The notes under the pieces were generated by a model. The model saw only the letters and a program-made list of their open reading frames with translations, was not told the DNA's origin and made no database searches. Below are positions 15,710 to 23,947 of a stretch of 64,000 nt of DNA, in pieces; the first letter of the stretch is position 1, and every line of letters starts with the position of its first letter. The DNA lies in contig CAZPDM010000001.1 in assembly GCA_964585305.1 (NCBI GenBank), positions 1 through 64,000 of the forward strand. Reading direction: 5' to 3'. The position numbers and the translations under genes were made by a program. The DNA is from CAZPDM01 sp964585305 (GTDB lineage: Bacteria > Planctomycetota > Uabimicrobiia > Uabimicrobiales > JABWCH01).

Positions 15710-16240
15710 TTATAATTTTTTCTTTTCAAACCAGCAGAATACATAAATAATTGCAATCCAGAATATTGGGATAATGATCCATGCGGAAATCCCGAGTGTT
15801 TCGGGAAGACCGATTTTGCCAAAGTCTTTCCAGGCAAGAATTGTTATTTTCAAAGTAGGATAGATTTCTGCATAAAGACCTGCGCCGACAATCATTCCCA
15901 AAATAGCAAAAATTGCGTGCCATCGGCCTTCTGCTATCGCACCAATTGATGTTCCTGGGCAAAATCCCATGATTGCCCAACCTGCGCCAAATAAAGAACC
16001 ACCAATTACTATTGCTCCGACATTCATAGGCTTATGGCTGAGTTTGATAATTTCAAAGTGAGAAAGAAGATAGATTCCTACCATACCAACTAAAATTGCG
16101 GTGAGCATGAATTTAAAAATGGTCATGTCTTTTAAACGCATAGCTCCAACTTGTTTGTCAAAGCGAAGAACACGACCTTTTTGCAATAAAAACCCGAATA
16201 ATATACCTGTAATAAGGCCTAACCATTGATCGTTACTCAT
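15710..16240 (-). CDS. YeeE/YedE family sulfur transporter, half 2
   Basis: A 176-residue polytopic membrane protein with about five hydrophobic segments, of the YeeE/YedE (TsuA-like) family, which imports thiosulfate or related sulfur compounds. The conserved cysteine motif is GFCPGTSIGAIAEGR. I start it at the ATG at 16240, seven bases after GGAGGAGAAG, which overlaps the stop of the preceding gene by eight bases; an upstream frame start at 16276 is less likely. It is one half of a two-gene transporter, the partner being at 16233-16784; in other bacteria the halves are fused. The first segments read GLITGILFGFLLQKGRV, typical of the family. Confidence 0.88.
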   Translation of the reverse strand: MSNDQWLGLITGILFGFLLQKGRVLRFDKQVGAMRLKDMTIFKFMLTAILVGMVGIYLLSHFEIIKLSHKPMNVGAIVIGGSLFGAGWAIMGFCPGTSIGAIAEGRWHAIFAILGMIVGAGLYAEIYPTLKITILAWKDFGKIGLPETLGISAWIIIPIFWIAIIYVFCWFEKKKL

Positions 16241-16784
16241 TGTGTTCTTCTCCTCCTCGATAGACAAAGTAGGCAACGATAACGCCTACTCCAAAGAACA
16301 GAGCTAATGCTGCAAACGCACTTACGGACAACTGCATCATGCCGCTTAGGCCATGGCCGCTTGGACATCCGTCTGCCATTCTAGCTCCTATCATTGCAAC
16401 AATACCACCTAAAAAGGCTGCAACTGCTCGTTTTCCAATAGATGGGCCAAATTTTTTTTCCCATGTTGGGGGGACATGCTCAATTTTGAAACTTTTATCT
16501 GAGATAGAAGAAAGAAATGCACCAATAAAAATGCCTAATACAAGCATAAATTGCCAATCAATGCCCACTTTTTCTTTAATGTAGTATTCGTTTGTTCCAA
16601 CTCGATCTGGTGCAACTGTTTTTTCAATTAAACCTGCTGCGCGGACAAATGTAGTAGAAGCTCCCAAATAGCTAGTTTTCCCTAACCATTTTGTTGTAGC
16701 ATATACAGAAGCAATTGCTAAAAGCCCTACGAGAAATCCTGCGAGATAAGGACTCCATCCGCCATTATCTGATTTACATTTCAT
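16233..16784 (-). CDS. YeeE/YedE family sulfur transporter, half 1
   Basis: A 183-residue membrane protein with the YeeE/YedE fold: a first hydrophobic segment (AGFLVGLLAIASVYATTKW), a periplasmic-type loop, and then MADGCPSGHGLSGMMQL, the cysteine-containing motif of this half. It is translationally coupled to the second half through an eight-base overlap. The start follows AGGAAAGG. It lies downstream of the peroxiredoxin and NifX-like genes on the same strand, giving a sulfur/redox gene group. The transported species is not determined by sequence. Confidence 0.88.
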   Translation of the reverse strand: MKCKSDNGGWSPYLAGFLVGLLAIASVYATTKWLGKTSYLGASTTFVRAAGLIEKTVAPDRVGTNEYYIKEKVGIDWQFMLVLGIFIGAFLSSISDKSFKIEHVPPTWEKKFGPSIGKRAVAAFLGGIVAMIGARMADGCPSGHGLSGMMQLSVSAFAALALFFGVGVIVAYFVYRGGEEHNE

Positions 16785-16854
16785 AAAAGGCTTTTCCTTT
16801 CCTAAAAATAATCTATATGGTGAAAAGTTTTTCTTGAAAAAAAGAAAATAAAAA

Positions 16855-16899
16855 TTAGCGAGATTCTGAAGTGTTTGGCTTTAAGAAATCTCGCTTAAT
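16855..16899 (-). terminator. Terminator downstream of peroxiredoxin gene
   Basis: ATTAGCGAGATT pairs with AATCTCGCTTAAT around a ~20-base loop. On the minus strand it is followed by TTTTTATTTTC. It separates the peroxiredoxin gene from the transporter pair. Confidence 0.75.
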
Positions 16900-16910
16900 T
16901 TTTTAGAATG

Positions 16911-17609
16911 CTATTTTTTCAAAATAGTACTGAAAATCTTTTCTTTATCAAGAGATTTGGTGCAGAAGTACCAATCATGGCAAACCATATCTTGTTTGGC
17001 TTCCATACGTTCTTTGGCTACACCACAAGAACCGGCTGGAGGAACAATAACATCATCGCCAGGTTGCCAATCGGCTGGCAAAGCAACAGAGAACGCATCT
17101 GCTGTTTGAAGGCCAATAAGAACACGATATAATTCGTCAAAGTTGCGGCCTAAACTTAATGGATAGTAAATAATGGTACGAATAACACCATTAGGATCAA
17201 TGAAGAAAACAGCGCGAACTGCTTTAGTTGTACTTTCGCATGGTTGAATCATTCCATATTTTTTAGCAACATCCATTGTGATGTCTTCGATCAAAGGAAA
17301 TTTTACTTCAACATTTTTCATTCCTTTGTATTCGATTTTTTCTTTAATGGAACGAAGCCAAGCAATATGACTATATAAACCATCTACAGAAAGACCAACT
17401 AATTTACAATTGGCTTTTGCAAATTTTTCAGATAAGGTCGCAAATGTCATGAATTCAGAAGTACAGACCGGTGTAAAATCAGCAGGATGGCTGAATAAAA
17501 TTACCCAATTTCCTGCATAATCTTCTGGAAAATTTATGGGACCTTGTGTGGTAACAGCTTTGAAAGCTGGAGCCTTATCGCCAATACGCGGCATGTGAGT
17601 AAGTTCCAT
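16911..17609 (-). CDS. Peroxiredoxin, Prx6/1-Cys family
   Basis: A 232-residue AhpC/TSA-type peroxiredoxin of the Prx6/archaeal group, which reduces hydrogen peroxide and organic peroxides in the cytosol. The peroxidatic cysteine is in HPADFTPVCTSE at about residues 41-52. The C-terminal 1-cysPrx_C region is present and carries extra cysteines (GSCGVAKERM, then VCHDWYFC), as seen in archaeal enzymes where a C-terminal cysteine resolves the sulfenate. The start follows AAGGGTG; an ATG five codons later is a weaker alternative. The neighbours concern sulfur uptake and metal-cluster handling. Confidence 0.93.
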   Translation of the reverse strand: MELTHMPRIGDKAPAFKAVTTQGPINFPEDYAGNWVILFSHPADFTPVCTSEFMTFATLSEKFAKANCKLVGLSVDGLYSHIAWLRSIKEKIEYKGMKNVEVKFPLIEDITMDVAKKYGMIQPCESTTKAVRAVFFIDPNGVIRTIIYYPLSLGRNFDELYRVLIGLQTADAFSVALPADWQPGDDVIVPPAGSCGVAKERMEAKQDMVCHDWYFCTKSLDKEKIFSTILKK

Positions 17610-17662
17610 TTGAACACCCTTTTGAAAAAAATTTTAATCTAAAAATAAAAGTAAAAAAAATA

Positions 17663-18043
17663 CTAATGACCACAAGAATGGCCGTGGCTGTGTCCAGCGC
17701 AGGCGTTTTCAGAATCAACTTCACTCAGTTTGCCTTCTTTAAAGGCTTTTACATTATCTTTTACCAGACCATCTATAGATTGATAAACTTTGATTCCCAT
17801 AGAATTTAAGCCAAGTATAGCTCTTTTTCCAATACCACCAACAATAATAGCTGCAACCATTTCACCATTTAGAGCGGCTAAGGGATTGCATGCTCCATGT
17901 TCATGGTGTTCATTCATATTAGAGATTGCTTTGATTTCATTATTTTCTGTATTGCAAATCATAAAATATGGGGCAGAGCCAAAATGTCCATATACAGAAC
18001 TATCAAGGCCCTTGTCTTCTTGTGTGGGAATACAAATTTTCAT
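17663..18043 (-). CDS. NifX/NifB-C-like dinitrogenase iron-molybdenum cofactor family protein
   Basis: A 126-residue protein of the NifX/VnfY/NafY fold (PF02579). The family binds metal-sulfur clusters or cofactors and is widespread outside nitrogen fixation. It starts MKICIPTQEDKGLDSSVYGHFG, contains AAIIVGGIGKRA, and ends in a His/Cys-rich tail (CAGHSHGHSCGH) likely to bind metal. I chose the ATG at 18043 because AAGGACAAAATT precedes it well. No nif genes are present in the window, so a role in nitrogenase assembly is not supported. It leads the minus-strand group with peroxiredoxin and sulfur transport. Confidence 0.88.
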   Translation of the reverse strand: MKICIPTQEDKGLDSSVYGHFGSAPYFMICNTENNEIKAISNMNEHHEHGACNPLAALNGEMVAAIIVGGIGKRAILGLNSMGIKVYQSIDGLVKDNVKAFKEGKLSEVDSENACAGHSHGHSCGH

Positions 18044-18256
18044 AATTTTGTCCTTAAATCTTAAAAAAAATACCATAAAGTTAAAAAGGAATTAAAAAAA
18101 TCTCCTTTTATAAGAAAATTATAACGTAAAAAAAGTTTATTAGCAAAAAAAAATTTATTTTAATTTTTCTTAAGTTATTTTGTCTTAGTCATAAGCTATA
18201 ATGAATTTCAGATGCAAAAGTGGGAAAAAATTATGAATGATTTAGGAGAAATAGGT

Positions 18257-18886
18257 ATGGAAACTTCAATATTTTATGAAAATCAACTTGAGATTATAGA
18301 TGCTTATTATACAGAAAAGCCTTGTTTGCCTGATGAAAAAACTGTCTGTTTGCATAAACAAAGATTTGCTAGAAAACGAAAAACAAAGAAAAAATATTGT
18401 TATATTTTTCGTAAAAGTAATCCCTTTCCTAATTTTTCTGATCATTCTATTTTACCTTTGCAAGAACTTGTTTTACCTAATATACATGAGGTACAAGAAA
18501 TTGCAGATGATTCTAGGCGTTTTCAAATTCGCCAGCTTAGTTTCCATCATCCACAAATTTTTTTGGTCATTGATTGGATACAGCCCTTTTTGATTGAACC
18601 AAGCAATTCTAAATTTAATTCTACGTCATGTATTTTTCAACAAAAGTCTATGCGTTTGGCTCTTCAACTAACTATTGAACGTCATACTTATAGATATTTT
18701 GTTCCGACTTTGCCGCGAAAGTTATACGGACAAACTACAAAATTCCGATGGGTTTGTCTTCAAGAAGATATTACCCAAATATTTGCTCATTTAAAAAATA
18801 AACTGCTTAACACCACAGAATATGAACTATCCATATATCTGACTCAACCGGGTCAAACATGGGAAGTTGCACGATGGAAAAACTAA
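18257..18886 (+). CDS. Uncharacterised protein
   Basis: About 209 residues, no recognised domain. It has a basic stretch near residue 35 (RFARKRKTKKKY), alternating hydrophobic strands, and no signal peptide or membrane segment. I chose the ATG at 18257 because TTTAGGAGAAATAGGT provides a good ribosome site; an earlier ATG at 18212 has none. It stands alone between the divergent NifX-like gene and a perfect bidirectional terminator that includes its stop codon. Codon use resembles the neighbouring core genes. Confidence 0.65.
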   Translation: METSIFYENQLEIIDAYYTEKPCLPDEKTVCLHKQRFARKRKTKKKYCYIFRKSNPFPNFSDHSILPLQELVLPNIHEVQEIADDSRRFQIRQLSFHHPQIFLVIDWIQPFLIEPSNSKFNSTSCIFQQKSMRLALQLTIERHTYRYFVPTLPRKLYGQTTKFRWVCLQEDITQIFAHLKNKLLNTTEYELSIYLTQPGQTWEVARWKN

Positions 18887-18931
18887 CAAAAAAAGCGATA
18901 TGCAATCTGCATATCGCTTTTTTTGTTAGTT
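18881..18931. terminator. Perfect 24-bp bidirectional terminator
   Basis: AACTAACAAAAAAAGCGATA and TGCA pair with their exact complement around ATC. It ends both the uncharacterised plus-strand gene and the minus-strand radical SAM gene, whose last codons at 18926-18931 lie in it. Confidence 0.95.
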
Positions 18932-20761
18932 ATTTTTTTTCTTATAGCAATTTTGAACAGGAATGCCACAATTATTGCAGTGTTCTGTTAGGCAATGGCC
19001 AGTATAGGTTTGAGATTTTGATTTTTCCCATTCTGAAAGTAAAAATTGAGGAGATACTCCTGCATGAAGATGCGACCATGGCAATATTTCATTGGTAGGA
19101 ACTTCACGATGAAGGAAAAATTGAGTATCAATATTATTTACTTTAAAAGCATCATCCCAAGCATTTTGATTAAAATGGTCATCCCAAGCATCAAGGTATG
19201 CTCCATTTTGCCAAGCTGATAACATTGCTTTAGCAACTTTGCGATTTCCGCGTGCTAAAATACCTTCAAGGTGGCTTAACGTAATATCGTGGAATTTAAC
19301 TTCTGTTTTGGGCGAGCGTAAAAGATTTTTAATAAATCGTTGGGCAGAATATAATTGTTCTCGTGTTGCCATCTGTGCCCATTGGAAGGGCGTTTGTGGC
19401 TTGGGAACAAAATTTGCGATTGAGGCATTTACAAATCCTGGTTTCCCATGTTTGACACGTCGTGCATTAGAAATTTTTTGGATCAGATCCGCAATTCCTG
19501 CATAATCGTTTTCATCTTGCATAGGCAAACCAATCATAAAATATAGTTTTACTGTATCCCAACCTTCATCATAAGCCCGTTCTAAAATATCAAACATTTC
19601 TTTTTCATCCATTGGTTTATTAACAATCTGTCGCATACGTTCTGTCCCAACTTCCGGAGCTAATGTTAGAGTTCGTTTCCGAACAGAGGCGATGAGTTCA
19701 GGTAATATTTTCATTTGTTCATTGATACGCAAGGATGGCAAACTAATGCCAACACCTTTTGGGGCAAAAATTTGCAGAAGACGGCGGCTTAATTCTTCTA
19801 AATGTGGGTAATCGCTGGATGCAAGAGAATATAGGGAAATTTCTTCATAACCTGTATTTTGAAACAATTCTAGAGCTTCTTGAATTAAAGAATCAACGGA
19901 GCGGACTCTTAAAGGGCGACATATCATTCCAGCCTGGCAATATCTGCAACCACGTGTACAACCTCGCATAATTTCAAGGAAAATACGGTTGTGAACTGTA
20001 TCATTATATCCTATAATTGGGTGGGTCATTCTACTGGTTTCCAAGTTGGGAAGAAATTTTGCTTGGATTACTGCTGGCAAGCCTGCTTGTGGATTGATTT
20101 CCGCAATTGTTCCGTCTTCTTTATAGATGACGTCATAGAAATTAGGAGCATAAAGACCAGGAATTTGTTGACAAAGTGTAATGATTCGTTCTTTTCGTGG
20201 CATATTTTGTTTACGTAATTCTGCATCTATTCGCAAAATTTGTAAAATTGCTTCTTCTCCATCCCCTAGAAACGCTAAATCTAAAAATAATGCGGCAGGT
20301 TCTGGATTATATACAGCATGTCCGCCTGCTAAAATCAAGGGATCTGATTCTCTACGTTCTGTAGCTAGAATGGAAATATCTGCTAAATGAAGCATTTGAA
20401 GAATGTTCGTCCAATTTGATTCTGAACCGACAGAAAATCCCCAAATATGGAATTCTCGTATAGGGGTTTTGCTTTCTAAGGTAAAGAGTGGCATTTGGTA
20501 TTTTTTGAGATAGGTTGAAAAATCTGGTAATGGGATAAATGACCGTTCGCAGAGCAAATCTTCTGACTGGTTGACAATTTCATAAAGTAGTTTTAACCCA
20601 TGGCAGCTCATGCCAATTGCGTATGTATCAGGGAAAGATAAACATAATTTGGCAGTAATATTTTTAGCGTCTTTTTGGACACTATTCCATTCTCCGCCAA
20701 TATATTGATTGGGACGATCAACAAAGTTTAAAATGCGATGTAAAAATTCATTTGGTTGCAT
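18926..20761 (-). CDS. B12-binding-type radical SAM protein, TIGR03960-like
   Basis: A 611-residue radical SAM enzyme. The N-terminal ~200 residues form a cobalamin-binding-like Rossmann domain (KLCLSFPDTYAIGMSCHGLK, LAGGHAVYNPEPAA). The radical SAM cluster motif CTRGCRYCQAG lies at about residue 272-282, followed by the SYL/SLASSDYPHLEEL and LTLAPEVGTERMR segments typical of the TIGR03960 group. A Cys-rich tail (HCLTEHCNNCGIPVQNC) ends the protein. In many bacteria this gene is adjacent to, or fused with, a TIGR03936 domain and near rng/obgE; none of these is seen here, so the TIGR03936 part may be elsewhere. The substrate is unknown. The start follows AAGGTTATTT. Confidence 0.88.
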   Translation of the reverse strand: MQPNEFLHRILNFVDRPNQYIGGEWNSVQKDAKNITAKLCLSFPDTYAIGMSCHGLKLLYEIVNQSEDLLCERSFIPLPDFSTYLKKYQMPLFTLESKTPIREFHIWGFSVGSESNWTNILQMLHLADISILATERRESDPLILAGGHAVYNPEPAALFLDLAFLGDGEEAILQILRIDAELRKQNMPRKERIITLCQQIPGLYAPNFYDVIYKEDGTIAEINPQAGLPAVIQAKFLPNLETSRMTHPIIGYNDTVHNRIFLEIMRGCTRGCRYCQAGMICRPLRVRSVDSLIQEALELFQNTGYEEISLYSLASSDYPHLEELSRRLLQIFAPKGVGISLPSLRINEQMKILPELIASVRKRTLTLAPEVGTERMRQIVNKPMDEKEMFDILERAYDEGWDTVKLYFMIGLPMQDENDYAGIADLIQKISNARRVKHGKPGFVNASIANFVPKPQTPFQWAQMATREQLYSAQRFIKNLLRSPKTEVKFHDITLSHLEGILARGNRKVAKAMLSAWQNGAYLDAWDDHFNQNAWDDAFKVNNIDTQFFLHREVPTNEILPWSHLHAGVSPQFLLSEWEKSKSQTYTGHCLTEHCNNCGIPVQNCYKKKNN

Positions 20762-20942
20762 AAATAACCTTACATTTTTTCAAAGATATTTTTTTTCTTA
20801 AGATATTTCTGATGGATAAGAAGCAAAAGGAATGAAAAATTTTTTCCTTGTCATTATACTATTTTTCGTTGACATTATATTTTTTTTTGTAAAAATATTA
20901 TTCATAATTCTTGCATTTTTTAAAAAAAAGGAAAAAAAATTT

Positions 20943-22940
20943 ATGCTTCTAAAAATATTTATACTATTTTTTCTAACTTTTTTTGTTTGTTGTTTTGCTC
21001 AGGAAAATAATTTTTCTTCATCAACGACTTTGTCAAATAATGAAAATTTAGCTACTTATGAGCCTATTTTAAATTTGGATTGGACATTATTACAAACAAT
21101 TCCTATCCAAAGCCAAGGACGAATTAAACCATTAGATAGTTTTGCACGTCTATTACTTTTTCAACTATCTGGACGAACAACAGTTAGTTTAACAGATATG
21201 CGTATATCTGCTATCCAGTGGCTATCTCAAGTTATTTTTTTACCTCATGAGGCTATAAAATACCCGATATTTTTAGTAGAGAATGCTGCTGTTCTTGAAC
21301 AAATTCATCTTTCTACAGAAAGAATGCGGGCTAGATATTCTTATATAGAATTGGCTCCTGGTATTTCAGAAATACAAAACTATTGTTGGCAATTAAGGAG
21401 TAAACCAGAAGAGAGCTATTCTTTAGTGGATCGACAAATTCTAACTCTTGCTAATAATTTGCGTGCTTTTGAAGATATTTTAGGGACTTTTCTTTTTTTA
21501 GAACCTTTATCTATTCATCATAAAGATTTAGGACAAAAAATCGATTGTTTAGTATCTACTTCTGATATTATTGAGTTTTTGTCAAATAAAGAAGAGCCTC
21601 CTCCGGAGTTTACGGAAAATATAAATAGTCAAAAAAATATAAATACTTCTGGAAATTCTGTAGAAAAAATTCGCCAAATATGGAAATCTCTTGCTTTAGA
21701 TCAAAAAGATGTATTTTTAGAAGCAATGAAACAAGAATTAAAATATCGCTTGTATGCTGCTCCAGAAAAAGATTTAGATATTTTTCCAGATTATCCTAAA
21801 TGGTCTTCTCCTTGGAAAAGTTTAGTAGAATCCCAAGAACATCATAAAACAGCATTGGCAATTTGGAAGAATATTTTGTATAATTATCAGCAAAAGAATG
21901 TGGTAGAAGTAGAAAAGCTCTTGATAAAATATCAAAATATGCTTAAAATACAAGTTGGTGGAATGTCAGAATATCAAAAACTCCCATTAGAAGTTCGTTA
22001 TAACCAATACGATTTACTTTTTTGGGCAAAGATTGTTTATTTGTTGGCAATGTTATTTTGTGCAACATCATGGTGGGGAAAAGCGGAGAAAAAGATTTTC
22101 ATCATTGCTTTCCTTTTTTTAGTTGTAGGATTTGTTCTTCAAAGTTATGGAATGTTCTTACGAATTTTGATTAAAGGACGTCCCCCTGTAGCCAATTTGT
22201 ATGAGACAATGGTTTTTGTAAGTTGGTTTGCGGTTTTAATGACTATGGTTTTAGAAATTGTTTTTCGCAATCGAATTCGTAGTTTAAGTATATTTTGTGG
22301 AAGTTTTGTTGGATGTTTACTTTTATTTATGGCAGAAAAGTTTGCTTATGAAACTGATACAATGGGAGTTTTAATTGCTGTTTTAGATTCAAATTTTTGG
22401 TTAGCAATACATGTTATTTCAATTACAATTGGATATTCTGCAAGTTTAGTTGCAGGTATAATTGCCCATATTTTTGTTTTGTCCCAATTTTTATTGCAAA
22501 AAAGTAATCAAAAACAAGGCAATATAAATCAACAGAGATATTCTGATTTAGAACATATAATATATGGCACAGTTGCTTTTGCAACAGTTTTTATCTTTTT
22601 AGGTACAGTGTTAGGGGGCTTTTGGGCTGATCAATCTTGGGGACGTTTTTGGGGATGGGATCCAAAAGAAAATGGGGCACTTGTGCTTTTATTATGGAAT
22701 GCAGTTATTCTTCATGCAAGATCGGGTGGATATATTCGATCTTGGGGAATTGCTTTATCAGCAATTTTGGGAAATATTATTGTAGCAGCGGCTTGGTGGG
22801 GAGTTAATTTACTCAACATTGGCTTGCATAGTTATGGATTTAGTCATGGCGTTCGTGATCGTTTGCTGGTCTTTGTCAGTGTAGAAATAATTATTCTTTT
22901 ATTAAGTGCGGTTATTTGGAGAAAACAAAATGTCGAATAA
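20943..22940 (+). CDS. ccsA: CcsA-type cytochrome c biogenesis protein with periplasmic domain
   Basis: About 665 residues. The ATG at 20943, preceded by AAGGAAAAAAAATTT, gives a clean signal peptide (LLKIFILFFLTFFVCCFAQ). An earlier ATG at 20832 touches its ribosome site and would add a second hydrophobic stretch. Residues ~25-360 are a periplasmic region, common in planctomycete versions; the C-terminal ~300 residues have eight or so membrane segments and the heme-handling tryptophan-rich motif WGWDPKENGALVLLLWN, then WWGVNLLNIGLHSYGF. It is expected to deliver heme to apocytochrome c at the outer face of the membrane. RNase HIII follows with an 11-base overlap. No ResB/Ccs1 gene lies next to it. 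Confidence 0.9.
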   Translation: MLLKIFILFFLTFFVCCFAQENNFSSSTTLSNNENLATYEPILNLDWTLLQTIPIQSQGRIKPLDSFARLLLFQLSGRTTVSLTDMRISAIQWLSQVIFLPHEAIKYPIFLVENAAVLEQIHLSTERMRARYSYIELAPGISEIQNYCWQLRSKPEESYSLVDRQILTLANNLRAFEDILGTFLFLEPLSIHHKDLGQKIDCLVSTSDIIEFLSNKEEPPPEFTENINSQKNINTSGNSVEKIRQIWKSLALDQKDVFLEAMKQELKYRLYAAPEKDLDIFPDYPKWSSPWKSLVESQEHHKTALAIWKNILYNYQQKNVVEVEKLLIKYQNMLKIQVGGMSEYQKLPLEVRYNQYDLLFWAKIVYLLAMLFCATSWWGKAEKKIFIIAFLFLVVGFVLQSYGMFLRILIKGRPPVANLYETMVFVSWFAVLMTMVLEIVFRNRIRSLSIFCGSFVGCLLLFMAEKFAYETDTMGVLIAVLDSNFWLAIHVISITIGYSASLVAGIIAHIFVLSQFLLQKSNQKQGNINQQRYSDLEHIIYGTVAFATVFIFLGTVLGGFWADQSWGRFWGWDPKENGALVLLLWNAVILHARSGGYIRSWGIALSAILGNIIVAAAWWGVNLLNIGLHSYGFSHGVRDRLLVFVSVEIIILLLSAVIWRKQNVE

Positions 22941-23919
22941 CCGTTCCAGCAGTAATATGAATTTACAGGGAAATTCTACTCTAAAAACATCTTTATGGGA
23001 AGAGCAATTTCAAAAATTTTGTCAATCTGAAAAATATTCTGTGAGTATTCGCCCTATTCAATATGCAACGCAATGGCAAATCAGCAATGGCCAAAATACC
23101 ATACAGGTAAATAGTTATAACAATGGAACAATTTTATTGCAGGGAAGTGATAGTCCTCTTAAAAAAAGTCTTGCTAAATTTTGTTTTGGTGATGAAAACA
23201 TCAGTTCTAATAAACCTAAAAAATTTGAAGGTAATGATTCTTCTACAGTGAAAGAAAATTTTCCTGAAATTGATCCACCAGAAATTGTTCTGCCTACTGG
23301 AAAACGTATTGGTATGGACGAAGTAGGCAAAGGAGATTATTTTGGCCCGTTGGTTACATCTGCTGCATATATAGATGAAAATACTGAGATTTTAATAAAA
23401 AAAATGGGTGTGTGTGATAGCAAGCAAATCACAGATCCTAAAATTGTAGAGTTGGCTAAAAAACTTATAGATAAAATCCCACATCATACACAAATACTCA
23501 TGCCAGAATATTATAATTTACGTTATGAAGAAGAGCAAAATTTGAACTATCTTTTAGCAAGTTGCCACGCTGAAACATTAAAAAAATTGCTTGACAAGCA
23601 ACCATGCGAAGTTGCAATTGCAGACCAGTTCGCACGAGATAAAGAATTGCTTTTAAACAAAGTAAAAAAAAATAATTGTAATATTCAGCTTATACAAGTA
23701 ATACATGGAGAACGCGATCTTGCTGTTGCAATGGCCTCTGTTTTTGCACGAGCAGCATTTCTTGATAGAATTGCTAAAATGAGTTCTACATATAGAATGC
23801 AATTTCCTAAAGGCTCAAGTGATGTGCAATATGCCATTAAGGAATTTATAAAAACATATAGTAAGAAAGAGCTTTACAAAGTTGCCAAACTTCATTTTAA
23901 TATGCGAATGATTTCGTAA
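22930..23919 (+). CDS. rnhC: Ribonuclease HIII
   Basis: A 329-residue RNase HIII, which removes RNA from RNA-DNA hybrids. The N-terminal ~80 residues form the TBP-like substrate-binding domain typical of HIII (ATQWQISNGQNTIQVNSYNNG). The catalytic domain carries GMDEVGKGDYFGPLV, VCDSKQITD, DQFARDKELL and an ASVFARAAFLDRI helix, supplying the acidic DEDD-type residues. I chose the ATG at 22930, eight bases after GGAG, which overlaps the ccsA stop; an upstream GTG at 22906 is less well supported. Translational coupling to ccsA is likely. Confidence 0.95.
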   Translation: MSNNRSSSNMNLQGNSTLKTSLWEEQFQKFCQSEKYSVSIRPIQYATQWQISNGQNTIQVNSYNNGTILLQGSDSPLKKSLAKFCFGDENISSNKPKKFEGNDSSTVKENFPEIDPPEIVLPTGKRIGMDEVGKGDYFGPLVTSAAYIDENTEILIKKMGVCDSKQITDPKIVELAKKLIDKIPHHTQILMPEYYNLRYEEEQNLNYLLASCHAETLKKLLDKQPCEVAIADQFARDKELLLNKVKKNNCNIQLIQVIHGERDLAVAMASVFARAAFLDRIAKMSSTYRMQFPKGSSDVQYAIKEFIKTYSKKELYKVAKLHFNMRMIS

Positions 23920-23947
23920 ATTTTTACATATTTTTAAGGACTTTGCT

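Noticed and set aside
17663..18043. Nitrogen-fixation gene
   Set aside because: The NifX-like fold is widespread in non-fixers, and no other nif gene is in the window.
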